Positions 28,213 through 38,605 of a stretch of DNA of 64,000 nt are shown here, in pieces. Under the pieces are notes generated by a model. That model worked only from the letters and a program-made list of their open reading frames with translations, had not been told where the DNA came from and made no database searches. This stretch comes from Halovibrio variabilis (GTDB lineage: Bacteria; Pseudomonadota; Gammaproteobacteria; Pseudomonadales; Halomonadaceae), in assembly GCF_007991175.1 (NCBI RefSeq), contig NZ_BJXV01000008.1:1-64000 (forward strand), given 5' to 3'. How positions within the stretch are numbered: position 1 is the stretch's first letter; each line of letters opens with the position of its first letter. The position numbers were made by a program, and so were the translations under genes.

Positions 28213-28253
28213 CTACTTTCTACTAGCTACTTTCTACTAGCTATCTTCTACTG
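28213..28253 (-). repeat. 14-bp tandem repeat in the rpsO leader
   Basis: CTACTTTCTACTAG occurs twice head to tail on the plus strand (28213-28226, 28227-28240) with a third, degenerate copy (28241-28253). The array fills about a quarter of the truB-rpsO gap, 71-111 bp upstream of the rpsO start on the minus strand. Confidence 0.85.
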
Positions 28254-28292
28254 ACGATTTTCGCGCAGACGGCTGCTTCCTTGCAACGGGTC

Positions 28293-29213
28293 TCACGAGA
28301 TAGCGACGGTACTTAACAGCCGCTTAGGCGCCACTTCCTGGGCACCTGTTACTACGCCAAGACCGATAAACGACTCGGCGTAGTAAAGTCTGGCTAGCTC
28401 ATCCGGCGCTAACGTGCCGGTGGCTAGCTGGGCAGGCTGGCCATGGGCCAAACGGGCATGGGCGGTGTCGTCTACCGTCAGTAACGGCAAATGATCCACC
28501 AGCACATCCACGGGCATTAGCTCAGCTTCCAGTGCCGCTTGGTCGGCCAATGCTTCCAAGGCCTCTAGCGTCCACATCGCGTCGGCTAAAAAAGGCCCTG
28601 TTTTGAGCCTTCTTAGCTGACTGATGTGCGCACCACAGCCCAACGCTTGCCCCATATCTTCGGCTAACGTGCGAATGTAAGTGCCTTTACTGCAGCTTAC
28701 TTCCAGCTCAAAAGCGGTGCCATCAAATGCCAGCAGGCGCGCATCATACACGCTTACCCGCCGCGCTGCACGCTCTACGTGTTTGCCTTCGCGGGCCAAT
28801 TCGTAAAGTTTTTTGCCCTGATGCTTCAAAGCCGAATACATGGGCGGCACTTGGTCAATCTCACCGCGAAAGCGGGTGATCACAGCTTCCACATCATCGA
28901 CGCTTAGGCTGGGAACCTCATGCTGCTCAATTATCGAGCCTTCTGCATCGCCGGTATCAGTCATCACACCCAGCTCTACGCGGGTGCGATACACCTTGTC
29001 GGCTTCCAGCAAGTGCGACGAGAACTTAGTCGCTTCCCCCAGGCAGATCGGCAATAAGCCGGTCGCCATGGGGTCGAGCGTGCCGGTGTGCCCCGCTTTT
29101 TGGGCCTGGAACAAGCGGCGGACACGCTGTAGCGCATGGTTGCTGGAAACGCCCTTGGGCTTATCCAGCAGCAGCACACCATTAACCGGCAAACCACGAC
29201 GTTGACGCGCCAC
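28293..29213 (-). CDS. truB: tRNA pseudouridine-55 synthase
   Basis: Makes pseudouridine 55 in the T loop of nearly all tRNAs. The 306-aa protein has the catalytic D47 in GHTGTLDPMATG, the KPKGVSSN motif near the N terminus and a C-terminal PUA-like region. The start is GTG at 29213, sharing one base with the rbfA stop (TAGTG), so translation is coupled. Part of the rimP-nusA-infB-rbfA-truB operon. Confidence 0.96.
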   Translation of the reverse strand: MARQRRGLPVNGVLLLDKPKGVSSNHALQRVRRLFQAQKAGHTGTLDPMATGLLPICLGEATKFSSHLLEADKVYRTRVELGVMTDTGDAEGSIIEQHEVPSLSVDDVEAVITRFRGEIDQVPPMYSALKHQGKKLYELAREGKHVERAARRVSVYDARLLAFDGTAFELEVSCSKGTYIRTLAEDMGQALGCGAHISQLRRLKTGPFLADAMWTLEALEALADQAALEAELMPVDVLVDHLPLLTVDDTAHARLAHGQPAQLATGTLAPDELARLYYAESFIGLGVVTGAQEVAPKRLLSTVAIS

Positions 29214-29635
29214 TAGCGAGTTTCCTCACTTTGCTCAGTGTCGGTGTCTTGGTCATCGCCTTCGTCTTGATAGCGCGCGCGATCGGTCGTCACCGCTTCA
29301 TCGATCAGCGACGAAAGCTGCTGACCGCGCACTACGCTTTCATCGAAATGAAAGCGTAGTTCTGGTACGTGGCGAAGCTTGATGCGCTTAGCAATCTGGC
29401 TTCTTAGAAAACCGGAAGAGCGCTTGAGCACCTGCAGGTTTTCTTTAATACGCTCGGGCTCTTGCTCACCCAACAAGGTGACGTACACGTCGGAGTAGCC
29501 AAGGTCACGGCTAACGGTGACGCCGCTGACCGTGACCATGCCCAACCGCGGGTCTTTCACTTCTCGTTGGATCAACACCGCCAGCTCCTTTTGGAGCTGG
29601 TCGGCTACCCGGTCGGTACGCTTAAATTCGCGCAT
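29213..29635 (-). CDS. rbfA: Ribosome-binding factor A
   Basis: KH-fold factor for 30S subunit maturation that acts on the 5' end of 16S rRNA and in cold adaptation. The 140-aa product includes the family motifs RVADQLQKELA, VKDPRLGMVTVSGV and PELRFHFDES. The C-terminal tail is very acidic (DEGDDQDTDTEQSEE). It lies between infB and truB with almost no spacing. Confidence 0.96.
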   Translation of the reverse strand: MREFKRTDRVADQLQKELAVLIQREVKDPRLGMVTVSGVTVSRDLGYSDVYVTLLGEQEPERIKENLQVLKRSSGFLRSQIAKRIKLRHVPELRFHFDESVVRGQQLSSLIDEAVTTDRARYQDEGDDQDTDTEQSEETR

Positions 29636-29653
29636 GTCTGTCTCCTCGCGGCC

Positions 29654-32242
29654 TTAAAGGCTACGCTCGACCTTCACTTGGTCGAAGACTTCAATCTTGT
29701 CGCCGACTTGAACATCGGTGTAGTTCTTCACGCCGATGCCACACTCCATGCCGTTGCGCACTTCTTGCACATCGTCTTTGAAGCGGCGCAGCGATTCGAG
29801 ATCACCTTCGTAGACCACTACATTATCGCGCAACACACGAATCTTCTTATTACGATGCACGCTGCCTTCAATCACCATACAACCGGCGATGGCGCCAATC
29901 TTCGGTGCCCGGAAGACGTCACGAACCTCGGCAACACCCACGATCTCTTCTTTCCACTCGGGGGCGAGCATACCGCTCATCGCCTGCTTGACCTCGTCGA
30001 TCAAGTGGTAGATGACGCTGTAGTAGCGCAGATCCAAGCCTTCACGCTCAATAATCTCACGGGCAGCGGCGTCGGCACGCACGTTAAAGCCGACCACGAT
30101 GGCTTCAGAAGCAAGCGCCAGGTTGGCATCGGTACCGGTGATACCACCGACACCCGAGGAAACCACGGCGACTTCCACTTCATCGGTGGAGAGCTCTTCC
30201 AGGGCGCCTTTGATCGCTTCCAGCGAGCCTTGCACGTCGGCTTTGAGGACGATGTTGACCTTGGCCACTTCGTCTTGGCCCATCTGGCTGAACATGTTCT
30301 CCAGCTTGGCCTTCTGCTGACGTGCCAGGCGCACTTCGCGGTATTTGCCTTGACGGAAGTTAGCCACTTCGCGGGCTTTCTTCTCGTCGGCTACGACCAT
30401 GAAGTCGTCACCGGCATCCGGCGTTCCGCCCAGGCCTTGGATCTCGACCGGCATGGCCGGGCCAACCGCATCGACTTGCTGGGCAAGTTCGTTGGTCAGC
30501 GCACGCACGCGACCGTAGTGCAGACCGGCCAGGACGATATCGCCCTTTTTCAGCGTACCGTTCTGAACCAGTACGGTTGCGACCGGACCACGACCTTTAT
30601 CAAGACGCGATTCAACCACAACGCCTTTACCCGGCGCGGAAGGCACGGCTTTCAGCTCAAGCACTTCAGAGACCAGCTGGATTGCTTCCAGCAGCTCTTC
30701 GATACCTTCACCGGTCTTGGCAGACACATGAACGAACTGGGTGTCACCGCCCCACTCTTCGGAGATGACGCCGTGCTGGGAAAGCTCGTTTTTGAGTCGG
30801 TCAAGGTCGATACCATCTTTATCGATCTTATTGACCGCCACGACCATCGGCACTTCAGCGGCTTTGGAGTGTTCGATTGCCTCAACGGTCTGCGGCATCA
30901 CGCCGTCGTCCGCTGCGACGACCAGAATCACCACGTCTGTCGCCTTGGCACCACGGGCACGCATAGCGGTAAACGCTGCGTGGCCTGGGGTATCCAGGAA
31001 GGTGACACCACCGTGGTTATCTTCCACGTGGTACGCACCGATATGCTGGGTGATACCGCCGGCTTCACCGGTCGCTACTTTGGCTTTACGGATGTAATCC
31101 AGCAGCGAGGTTTTACCGTGGTCAACGTGACCCATGACGGTTACCACGGGCGAACGGGTAATCTCGTCACCTTCGTAGGAAATACCTTCGAGCATTTCCG
31201 TTTCCAGCGCGTCGTCTTTCACCAGCTTGGCCGTATGGCCCATCTCTTCCACCACGACCGCAGCCGTATCCTGATCGATGGTTTGGTTGATGGTAACCGC
31301 CGCGCCCATGTTAAACATGGCCTTGATCACTTCGTTGGCTTTGATCGACATTTTGTCGGCCAATTCCGCCACGCTGATCGACTCAGGGATCGACACTTCA
31401 CGCACGATCGGCTGGGTCGGCTTCTGGAAAGCGTGCTTGCCGTTGCCGGTCTGGCTGCCACCGCGGCGACCACCGCGACGCTGCTCGGCACGTTTGACCT
31501 TCTTGCCGCCATTGCCACGTTTGCGCTCTTCGCGATCGCCACGATCTTCGTCGTCACGCCGCCCTTTGGCCTTCGCCGCCACCTTTTTAGGCGGTGCGGT
31601 ACGACGGTCAGTGCGGCCTTCTTTCGGCGGCGCTGGCGGCAGTTCATCACCTGAAGGTGCTTCTGCAACGTCAAGATTGGGCACTTCAAGGTTCGGCTTA
31701 GCCGGCGCTTTCGGGGTTGAAGGCGCTTTCGGCTTGGCTTCAGCTTCTTGCTTGTTAGCCGCCTCTTTCTTGCTGGCTGCTTCCTCAGCTGCTTTAGCCG
31801 CTTGCGCTTTCTGCGCGGCGGCTTTCTCTTCGGCTTCACGCGCATCCGACACTTTACGCTCAGCTTCCGCTTCCGCCATATCGCCGACTAGCTGACGCGG
31901 GCCTGTGTAGCTAGGCTCGGGCGCTTTGGGCTTCTGATCTTCGGCGCTTTTGACGTACGTTTTTTTCTTACGCACCTGCACTTCGATCGTTTTGCCGCGC
32001 TCGCCGGTGTTGATACGGCTGCGGGTTTTGCGCGTCAGCGTGATGCGGTTTTTGCCCGCCTCAGCTGTTTCGCTACCGCCGTGACTCTTCTTGAGGAAAC
32101 TCAGCAGCGTCTGCTTGTCTTCTTCAGACACCACATCGCTTTCAGACGCGTGCTTTAAGCCCGCTTCTTTCATTTGCTCCAATAGGCGAGGCGTATCACG
32201 GCCCACCTTTACTGCGAAATCTTTAACTGTCATATCTGACAT
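29654..32242 (-). CDS. infB: Translation initiation factor IF-2
   Basis: GTPase that brings fMet-tRNA to the 30S initiation complex and promotes subunit joining. The 862-aa protein has an N-terminal IF2_N domain, a long charged Lys/Glu/Ala-rich linker (about 95-270) with a GGRRGG segment, a second IF2_N domain near 280, the G domain with G1 GHVDHGKTS from residue 371, and the C-terminal domains ending in KVERSL. GGAGG precedes ATG 32242. The linker's repetitive composition produces long but spurious open frames on the other strand. Confidence 0.98.
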   Translation of the reverse strand: MSDMTVKDFAVKVGRDTPRLLEQMKEAGLKHASESDVVSEEDKQTLLSFLKKSHGGSETAEAGKNRITLTRKTRSRINTGERGKTIEVQVRKKKTYVKSAEDQKPKAPEPSYTGPRQLVGDMAEAEAERKVSDAREAEEKAAAQKAQAAKAAEEAASKKEAANKQEAEAKPKAPSTPKAPAKPNLEVPNLDVAEAPSGDELPPAPPKEGRTDRRTAPPKKVAAKAKGRRDDEDRGDREERKRGNGGKKVKRAEQRRGGRRGGSQTGNGKHAFQKPTQPIVREVSIPESISVAELADKMSIKANEVIKAMFNMGAAVTINQTIDQDTAAVVVEEMGHTAKLVKDDALETEMLEGISYEGDEITRSPVVTVMGHVDHGKTSLLDYIRKAKVATGEAGGITQHIGAYHVEDNHGGVTFLDTPGHAAFTAMRARGAKATDVVILVVAADDGVMPQTVEAIEHSKAAEVPMVVAVNKIDKDGIDLDRLKNELSQHGVISEEWGGDTQFVHVSAKTGEGIEELLEAIQLVSEVLELKAVPSAPGKGVVVESRLDKGRGPVATVLVQNGTLKKGDIVLAGLHYGRVRALTNELAQQVDAVGPAMPVEIQGLGGTPDAGDDFMVVADEKKAREVANFRQGKYREVRLARQQKAKLENMFSQMGQDEVAKVNIVLKADVQGSLEAIKGALEELSTDEVEVAVVSSGVGGITGTDANLALASEAIVVGFNVRADAAAREIIEREGLDLRYYSVIYHLIDEVKQAMSGMLAPEWKEEIVGVAEVRDVFRAPKIGAIAGCMVIEGSVHRNKKIRVLRDNVVVYEGDLESLRRFKDDVQEVRNGMECGIGVKNYTDVQVGDKIEVFDQVKVERSL

Positions 32243-32269
32243 ATTGACCCTCCTCAGCCCGTGACCTGT

Positions 32270-33784
32270 TTACTGTGTGTTTGAATCCGGTACGTCTTCG
32301 TCTTCAAACCAGGGCGCACGGGCAGTCATGATCAGTGCCGCTGCGCGCGCTTCGTCCAACTCCTCGATATCGACCAGATCGTCGACAGACTGCTCGGCGA
32401 GATCTTCCATAGTGACAATGCCGCGACTGGCCAGAATGAAGGCCAGGTGCCGCTCCATGCCATCCATCTCCAGCAGATCAGCGGCTGGCTGGGCACCGTC
32501 TAGCGCTTCTTCCGAGGCAATGGCCATCGTCAGCAGCTCGTCTTTCGCACGTGCGCGTAGCTGCTCTACCAAATCTTCATCAAACTCTTCGATTTCGAGC
32601 ATTTCCTCCATCGGCACGTAGGCGACTTCTTCCAGGGTTGTGAACCCTTCATCCACCAACAGGCGGGCAACATCTTCATCCACTTCAAGGTGCTGGATGA
32701 AAGAGTCCACCAGGCTATCAATTTCTTGGTCGCGCTTGGACTCGGCTTCCTCTTCGGTCATGACGTTAATCCGCCAGCCGGTGAGTTCCGAGGCCAAACG
32801 CACGTTCTGGCCGCTTCGGCCAATGGCCTGCGCCAAGTTATCTTGCGCCACCGCCACATCCATCGCGTGGGCGTCTTCGTCCACTAGGATAGACCCTACA
32901 TCGGCAGGTGCCATGGCGTTAATCACCAGCTGGGCAGGATTGTCGTCCCACAACACGATATCAACACGTTCGTTTTGCAGCTCCGAAGAGACCGCTTGAA
33001 CGCGCGAACCGCGCATGCCCACACAGGCGCCCACAGGATCGATACGGCGATCGTTGGTTTTTACCGCAATTTTAGCCCGCGAACCGGGGTCCCGGGCAGC
33101 ACCTTTAATCTCAATCAACTGCTCAGCGATTTCCGGCACTTCGATTTTGAACAGCTCAATGATCAGCTCGGGACAGGTCCGCGATAGCTGAAGCTGGGCA
33201 CCACGTGCGTCTGGATCCACTTTAACCAACAGAGCACGTACCCGTTCGTTCATGCGGTAACGCTCGCCGTGAATCATTTCATTGCGCGGCAAAAACGCTT
33301 CCGCGTTGTCGCCAAGGTCAATGATCAGGCCGTCGCGGGTGGTCTTTTTAACGATACCCGCCACCAGCTCGCCTTCGCGATCGGCATATTGACGCACGAC
33401 TTCAGCCCGCTCAGCCTCGCGTACTTTTTGCACGATAACTTGCTTGGCGGTTTGTGCGGCAATACGACCAAACGAGGCATTTTCAATGCGTGTTTCCACC
33501 ACATCGCCCAGCTTCAAAGGCGGGTCACGCTGCTCGGCGATGCTCTGTTTAATTTCATAATCTGGCGTTTCGAATTCGTCATCTTCTACGACTGTCCAGA
33601 AGCGGAAGGTTTCGTATTCGCCAGTGCGGCGGTCAATATGCACGCGCACATTGGCTTCTTCTTGTTCAAAACGCTTGCGTGACGCGCTCGCCAGAGCGGC
33701 TTCAACCGCCTCGAAGATGACATCCCGGGGGACACCCTTCTCATTGGAGATCGCGTCAACGACCATTAATATTTCTTTACTCAT
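32270..33784 (-). CDS. nusA: Transcription termination/antitermination factor NusA
   Basis: RNA polymerase-associated factor in pausing, intrinsic termination and rRNA antitermination. The 504 residues comprise the N-terminal polymerase-binding domain, an S1 domain (about 135-200), two KH domains (with [12 protein letters not shown] and [12 protein letters not shown]) and two acidic C-terminal repeats (about 360-490) as in gammaproteobacterial NusA. It is between rimP and infB in the usual order. Confidence 0.97.
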   Translation of the reverse strand: MSKEILMVVDAISNEKGVPRDVIFEAVEAALASASRKRFEQEEANVRVHIDRRTGEYETFRFWTVVEDDEFETPDYEIKQSIAEQRDPPLKLGDVVETRIENASFGRIAAQTAKQVIVQKVREAERAEVVRQYADREGELVAGIVKKTTRDGLIIDLGDNAEAFLPRNEMIHGERYRMNERVRALLVKVDPDARGAQLQLSRTCPELIIELFKIEVPEIAEQLIEIKGAARDPGSRAKIAVKTNDRRIDPVGACVGMRGSRVQAVSSELQNERVDIVLWDDNPAQLVINAMAPADVGSILVDEDAHAMDVAVAQDNLAQAIGRSGQNVRLASELTGWRINVMTEEEAESKRDQEIDSLVDSFIQHLEVDEDVARLLVDEGFTTLEEVAYVPMEEMLEIEEFDEDLVEQLRARAKDELLTMAIASEEALDGAQPAADLLEMDGMERHLAFILASRGIVTMEDLAEQSVDDLVDIEELDEARAAALIMTARAPWFEDEDVPDSNTQ

Positions 33785-33856
33785 GCGTATGCCTCGCCAG
33801 AAAACCTATCCTTATGTGCATCACCCCGGCAGCCTGCCGGCAGCGCCGCTACCCGG

Positions 33857-34318
33857 TTACTCGTCGAAATGCGGTACGATATGGGCAGAATCAATGCTCT
33901 CTATGGGAAAGCAGTACTCTTCGCCATCCATTTGTAGCAGCACCTCATCCCCCTCAACACCGGCCAGGAGCCCTTGGTACTTGCGCCGCCCGTCAAAGGC
34001 AGTGCGCAGCTTGAGCGCAACGTGATGACCTTGAAAGCGGGTAAACTGATCCAGGGAATACAAAGGGCGCGCCATGCCTGGTGAGGAGACTTCCAAGCGA
34101 TATTCACCGGCAATGGGATCTTCTACATCCATAACAGCACTAACTTGGCGGCTAATATCTGCGCAGTCTTCCACGTTGACACCACTTTCGCGCTCAATAT
34201 AGATCACCAGCCGCGAATTTTTGCCCTGGGAAAGATGATCGATGCCCCATAGCTCAAAACCCATGGAGGCAACGATAGGTTCGATCAGCGCGTGAAGCGC
34301 AGCGTGTTTTGTGGCCAC
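33857..34318 (-). CDS. rimP: Ribosome maturation factor RimP
   Basis: Needed for late 30S assembly. The 153-aa protein has the RimP N-terminal domain (with GFELWGIDHL, RLVIYIE and VEDCADISRQVSAVMDVED) and an SH3-like C-terminal domain (VLLQMDGEEYCFPIE). The start is GTG at 34318, with AGGAG 8 nt upstream; an ATG at 34429 would add 37 residues with no family similarity. First coding gene of the nusA-infB operon. Confidence 0.93.
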   Translation of the reverse strand: MATKHAALHALIEPIVASMGFELWGIDHLSQGKNSRLVIYIERESGVNVEDCADISRQVSAVMDVEDPIAGEYRLEVSSPGMARPLYSLDQFTRFQGHHVALKLRTAFDGRRKYQGLLAGVEGDEVLLQMDGEEYCFPIESIDSAHIVPHFDE

Positions 34319-34500
34319 AGACAAAGCTCCTATAGCCGTTGCATCAGGCACCTGGCCAGGAGTCATTAGTAAAGCTAGGTGGCTGATTGGCGTTACTCGG
34401 GAATGTGCCTCCGGTTTTCCGGTCGGCATCCGCTATGTAGATATTTGCATTAGCTAAAAGCAGGCATTACACAGGCTCATGCTAACCAAAAGCTGCTAAC

Positions 34501-34530
34501 AAAAAGCCCCTTCACTGGAAGGGGCTTTTT
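34501..34530. terminator. Strong bidirectional terminator after the tRNA-fMet gene
   Basis: Perfect 13-bp stem, AAAAAGCCCCTTC (34501-34513) with GAAGGGGCTTTTT (34518-34530), 4-nt loop, T tracts on both strands. It lies between the tRNA-fMet gene and rimP and should separate the tRNA transcript from the rimP-nusA-infB operon. The stretch 34531-34664 holds no recognisable feature. Confidence 0.92.
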
Positions 34531-34664
34531 GAGATAAACCTTGAGTACCGACTATCTTCAAGTACTTACTCTATCCTAACAACACGTAATGGGCTTAACT
34601 GAGACAAGCCGTTATTTTCAATTTAATTAACTAGAAAACAACGCTATTACATGCTTACAAAAAA

Positions 34665-34741
<77 letters not shown>

Positions 34742-34757
34742 TCAATCTAGGTCGACG

Positions 34758-34786
34758 ATAATAGACTCTTAAGCCGCTTACGTCAA
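34758..34786 (-). promoter_or_regulatory. Sigma-70 promoter of the initiator tRNA gene
   Basis: On the minus strand TTGACG (34786-34781), 17-bp spacer, TATTAT (34763-34758), with the tRNA 5' end 17 bp beyond the -10 element. Five of six -35 bases and five of six -10 bases match consensus. Confidence 0.85.
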
Positions 34787-34888
34787 CAACTACTTACATC
34801 ATACTGTCTTTTTTATCTCAACCGCTACGTTTAAGCAGCTTAGAAACTCTAAAGACATCCTGGAAAGCTGGCGAGCCAGCAAAACAGA

Positions 34889-34975
34889 TGGTGCCGAAGG
34901 CGGGACTTGAACCCGCACGACCATACGGTCACTACCCCCTCAAGATAGCGTGTCTACCAATTCCACCACTTCGGC
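34889..34975 (-). tRNA. leuU: tRNA-Leu (anticodon GAG)
   Basis: An 87-nt class II tRNA with a long variable arm. The anticodon GAG is at 34939-34941 (minus strand), the acceptor stem is GCCGAAG/CTTCGGC, the discriminator A73 is present as required for leucine identity, and CCA is encoded. It lies between secG and the initiator tRNA, the same place as E. coli leuU. Confidence 0.96.
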
Positions 34976-35017
34976 ATCAGGGGAGGCTAAAAAATCACAG
35001 CGTTTGAATCCAACCAC

Positions 35018-35377
35018 TTAGTCGCTGTTTTCTTCTAGCACTGGCGCGGCATTATCCACGTCTGCTGGGCCGTCGTCAAGCGTTGGGACACTTTGCTGCT
35101 GTTCGATCAGGCGCGAGTCGGGAATACCCGCTTCGGGGGCTTGGCCAGCCTGGGTGGCAAAGTAAGCCAATGCCATTGAGGTGGCGAAGAAGCACGCTGC
35201 CAAAATAGCCGTAGTACGCGACAGAAAGTTACCGCTGCCTCGCGACCCAAACACCGTTTGCGAGGCACCGCCGCCGAAAGCCGCACCGGCCTCGGCACCC
35301 TTACCCTGCTGAAGCAGAATGAGTACCACCAGGGCGATCGCAATCACCACGTGAATCATAAGAATTGCAACTTGCAT
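35018..35377 (-). CDS. secG: Preprotein translocase subunit SecG
   Basis: Small inner-membrane subunit of the SecYEG channel. The 119 residues have two hydrophobic helices (about 3-20 and 55-75) joined by the family loop LLQQGKGAEAGAAFGGGASQ. The tail is acidic and longer than in E. coli SecG. ATG 35377 has AGGA upstream; an in-frame ATG at 35416 overlaps tpiA and is not favoured. Between tpiA and tRNA-Leu. Confidence 0.94.
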   Translation of the reverse strand: MQVAILMIHVVIAIALVVLILLQQGKGAEAGAAFGGGASQTVFGSRGSGNFLSRTTAILAACFFATSMALAYFATQAGQAPEAGIPDSRLIEQQQSVPTLDDGPADVDNAAPVLEENSD

Positions 35378-35381
35378 GGCG

Positions 35382-36131
35382 TTATCCTGCTGACTGACAA
35401 ATGGTATAAAAATCATCGATCTTGAGTGAGGCTCCGCCCACTAGACCGCCGTCGATATCCGGCTGAGCGAGCAGCTCAGCCGCATTGCTTGCATTCATAC
35501 TGCCGCCGTAAAGCAAACGCAGCTTTTCGGCGAGCTGTTTATCAAAGCCCGCCTGATAGGCACGAATACCGGCCATCACCTCTTGGGCCTGCTCAGGGCT
35601 AGCCGTGCGTCCTGTGCCAATCGCCCATACCGGCTCGTAGGCAATCACCACCTGCTGGCGCTGGTCTGGCTCCAAACGAGACATCACATAGCCCACTTGG
35701 CGAAGCACCACTTCCATGGTGCGGCCTGCATCTCGCTCCTCTAGCGACTCGCCCACGCACAGAATCGGCTTGATCTCGACACTCAGGGCTGCCAAAAGAC
35801 GCGCGAAGATCTGTTCATCGCTCTCGTTATACAGCTGACGCCGCTCCGAGTGACCCACTAAGACGTGGGAAACCGCAAACTCTTTAAGCATGCGGCCACT
35901 GACTTCACCGGTATGCGCGCCGGAGTGAATGGGGTTCAGCGTTTGCGCACCGAGTGACAGCACGGTTCCTTCAAACGCTTGGCACGCCGCATCCAGATAG
36001 GGAAACGGGGGGATAATAACCACTTCCACACTGGTTGGCGATACGGCAGCCGCGAACGCCTGACCGAAATCATTAATCAACGCTACGGAACCGTTCATTT
36101 TCCAGTTGCCAGCAATTAAAGGCGTGCGCAT
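35382..36131 (-). CDS. tpiA: Triosephosphate isomerase
   Basis: Interconverts dihydroxyacetone phosphate and glyceraldehyde-3-phosphate. The 249-aa TIM barrel has the catalytic K in GNWKMNG, the His in LVGHSERR, the Glu in AYEPVWAIGTG, and the phosphate-binding GGS and LVGGASL motifs. It is followed by secG after 4 bp, so the two are co-transcribed. Confidence 0.97.
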   Translation of the reverse strand: MRTPLIAGNWKMNGSVALINDFGQAFAAAVSPTSVEVVIIPPFPYLDAACQAFEGTVLSLGAQTLNPIHSGAHTGEVSGRMLKEFAVSHVLVGHSERRQLYNESDEQIFARLLAALSVEIKPILCVGESLEERDAGRTMEVVLRQVGYVMSRLEPDQRQQVVIAYEPVWAIGTGRTASPEQAQEVMAGIRAYQAGFDKQLAEKLRLLYGGSMNASNAAELLAQPDIDGGLVGGASLKIDDFYTICQSAG

Positions 36132-36226
36132 CGACTGTCCTCACTCAAGGTGGAGCGAAATGGTATAGGAGCGGCCTTGTCAAGACAACCGCTGTTGTAA
36201 ACACAGTTCTGGTTTGTTGAGCAAGC

Positions 36227-37576
36227 CTAGCTGAGCAGGGTAGTCACCTGCGCCGCCAAGGTACGCGCCAATTGATCCACGTCCAAATGGGCGCGCCCTT
36301 CCACCATCACTCTAATTAACGGCTCGGTGCCCGACGGCCTTAACAGTACTCGCCCCTCACCGCCTAGTTCATGCTCCAAAGCCGCCACGGCTTTTTTGAG
36401 CGGCGCGGATTCCATCAACTCTTTGGCATTGGCGCCAGCGGGCAATCGCACGTTGATAAGCACCTGCGGCACTTTTTCAAGCTCTTTAAGCAGGGTCGGC
36501 AGGCTTTTCTGCTCACGCATCATCAAGGCGAGTACCTGTAACGCCGAAACGATCCCGTCACCGGTGCTCTGAACGTGACCGCACACAATATGCCCAGACG
36601 ACTCACCGCCCAGCTCCCAACCATTGGCGGCCATACGTTCAATCACAAAGCGGTCCCCCACTTTGACTCGCTCAAAGGGGATACCCAGCTTATCAAGTCC
36701 CATGGCAAGACCCAAATTGGACATAACGGTGCCCACTACGCCGCCTTCAAGCAAACCGCGTTCGCGGCGATCACGGGCAATCAAATAGAGGATGTCATCG
36801 CCATCCACCTCACGGCCATCGCCATCCACCATCAACACGCGATCACCATCGCCGTCGAAGGCAATGCCTAAATCGGCTTTTTGCTGAATCACGGCAGCGC
36901 GCAGCGCAGCAGGATGCGTTGAACCTACCTCCTGGTTAATGTTTAGCCCATCGGGAGAAGAGCCAAGCGTCGTGACGTAAGCGCCCAGTTCGCGAAATAC
37001 GTTAGGCGCAATATGGTAGGTGGCGCCATGCGCACAATCCAACACGATGTTGAGGCCGTGCAGGCTAAGCCGATCAGGCAGGGTCGATTTACAAAACTCG
37101 ATATAACGGCCGGCGGCGTCATCGATGCGAGTCGCTTTACCCAACTGCGCGGCTTCCGCCGTGGTTAGCGGCGCGTCTAGCATCGCCTCGATACGGTCTT
37201 CGATCTCGTCGGGCAGCTTTTTGCCTTCGGCGGAGAAGAACTTAATGCCATTATCGTCATACGGGTTATGCGACGCCGAAATAACGATACCCGCATCGGC
37301 ACGAAACGTGCGCGTCAGATAGGCAATCCCTGGGGTCGGCATCGGCCCGAGCAGCGACACATCGACGCCCGCTGCCGACAGCCCTGCCTCTAAAGCGGAT
37401 TCAAACATATAGCCGGAGATGCGCGTATCTTTGCCGATCAGCACCCGCGTTCGGCCTCGATCGCGGCGCAACACTTGCCCTGCCGCCCAGCCCAATTTGA
37501 GCATAAAATCGGCGGTAATCGGTGACTGGCCGACCGTTCCACGAATACCATCCGTCCCAAAATAGCGCCTTGTCAT
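36227..37576 (-). CDS. glmM: Phosphoglucosamine mutase
   Basis: Converts glucosamine-6-phosphate to glucosamine-1-phosphate for UDP-GlcNAc and cell-wall synthesis. The 449-aa protein has the phospho-acceptor S102 in [12 protein letters not shown], the metal site DGDGDR and the sugar loop GGESSGH, with [12 protein letters not shown] at the C terminus. ATG 37576 follows AAGGAG at 8 nt; a GTG 9 bp upstream is less likely. Directly after folP, the usual folP-glmM pair. Confidence 0.97.
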   Translation of the reverse strand: MTRRYFGTDGIRGTVGQSPITADFMLKLGWAAGQVLRRDRGRTRVLIGKDTRISGYMFESALEAGLSAAGVDVSLLGPMPTPGIAYLTRTFRADAGIVISASHNPYDDNGIKFFSAEGKKLPDEIEDRIEAMLDAPLTTAEAAQLGKATRIDDAAGRYIEFCKSTLPDRLSLHGLNIVLDCAHGATYHIAPNVFRELGAYVTTLGSSPDGLNINQEVGSTHPAALRAAVIQQKADLGIAFDGDGDRVLMVDGDGREVDGDDILYLIARDRRERGLLEGGVVGTVMSNLGLAMGLDKLGIPFERVKVGDRFVIERMAANGWELGGESSGHIVCGHVQSTGDGIVSALQVLALMMREQKSLPTLLKELEKVPQVLINVRLPAGANAKELMESAPLKKAVAALEHELGGEGRVLLRPSGTEPLIRVMVEGRAHLDVDQLARTLAAQVTTLLS

Positions 37577-37588
37577 GCACCTCACTCC

Positions 37589-38488
37589 TTAATGTAGCGG
37601 CGGCTCGCCACCTTCTTGTAGTACTGCCCAGGTCATATTGACGGCATCAACCGTTGCCGCGACATCGTGCACGCGCAAAATATTCGCCCCTCGCTCCACC
37701 GCCATCGCGGTGAGCGCTAACCCCCCTGGGAGACGCTCTTCCACCGGGCGACCCAACACTTTACCAATCATACTCTTGCGTGACATACCCACCAGCAGCG
37801 GTAGCGCCAGCGTTTGTAGCGACTGCATATACTTTAGTAAGCGTAGGTTGTGTTCGACGCTTTTGCCGAAACCAAAGCCAGGATCAATCAATAACCGGTT
37901 CCGGCGTAGCCCCGCGGCTTCACACGCGGCAACTCGACGGGCTAAATAGTCAGCCACCACCTCTTCAACAGGTTGCTGATAGCTAGGCGCCTGCTGCATA
38001 TTTTGAGGTTCACCCTGGCGATGCATCAAGCAGACGGGCAGGCCACTACCGGCCGCTGCCAGCAATGCCCCTTCGCGCTCTAAAGCGCGCACATCGTTAA
38101 TCATGCCTGCCCCTAGCTCACCCGCCTCGCGCATGACCGCCGGGCAGCTGGTATCCACCGAGACCAGCGCATCCAGCTCGCGTACCAAGGCTTCCACGAC
38201 GGGCGCCACTCGATCCAGCTCCTCTTGCGGGCTGACCGGCAACGCGCCAGGGCGTGTCGACTCGCCGCCCACATCAATGATGGCCGCGCCCTCGGCCAGC
38301 ATGCGCTCGGCATGACGCAACGCGTCATCTAACGCCACGTGCTGGCCACCATCAGAAAAGGAGTCGGGGGTAACGTTTAAGACCCCCATAACGCGGGGGA
38401 AGGATAAGTCTAGCAGGTGCCGTCCACAACGCAGCTGGAAAGCGTTCTCAGCGGCCTGCGTAGAAGAAGTGTCCAGAAGTGATTTCAT
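37589..38488 (-). CDS. folP: Dihydropteroate synthase
   Basis: Condenses p-aminobenzoate with dihydropterin pyrophosphate; the sulfonamide target. The 299-aa barrel shows GVLNVTPDSFSDGG (35-48), DVGGESTRPGA and the pterin-binding regions INDVRAL and LIDPGFGFGKS. It is separated from ftsH by an intrinsic terminator, so folP-glmM probably has its own promoter in 38489-38555. It works downstream of FolK (19.8 kb). Confidence 0.96.
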   Translation of the reverse strand: MKSLLDTSSTQAAENAFQLRCGRHLLDLSFPRVMGVLNVTPDSFSDGGQHVALDDALRHAERMLAEGAAIIDVGGESTRPGALPVSPQEELDRVAPVVEALVRELDALVSVDTSCPAVMREAGELGAGMINDVRALEREGALLAAAGSGLPVCLMHRQGEPQNMQQAPSYQQPVEEVVADYLARRVAACEAAGLRRNRLLIDPGFGFGKSVEHNLRLLKYMQSLQTLALPLLVGMSRKSMIGKVLGRPVEERLPGGLALTAMAVERGANILRVHDVAATVDAVNMTWAVLQEGGEPPLH

Positions 38489-38555
38489 GCTGCTGCCTGG
38501 TCAAAAAAGAAACATCGCCGTGGTAGGTACACAGCAGTTGGTACACAGCATAACA

Positions 38556-38582
38556 AAAAGGCGCCCCGTGATGGGGCGCCTT
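38556..38582 (-). terminator. Intrinsic terminator of ftsH
   Basis: Stem AAGGCGCCCC (38558-38567) with GGGGCGCCTT (38573-38582), a 5-nt loop and five T on the minus strand, 24 bp after the ftsH stop. Confidence 0.9.
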
Positions 38583-38605
38583 AGGCTCATGCGTGGGTTA
38601 ACGCC

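Noticed and set aside
29462-31654. 730-codon open frame on the plus strand
   Set aside because: It is the antisense of infB; the repetitive linker and GC-biased third positions of infB keep the opposite strand open. infB is certain by homology.
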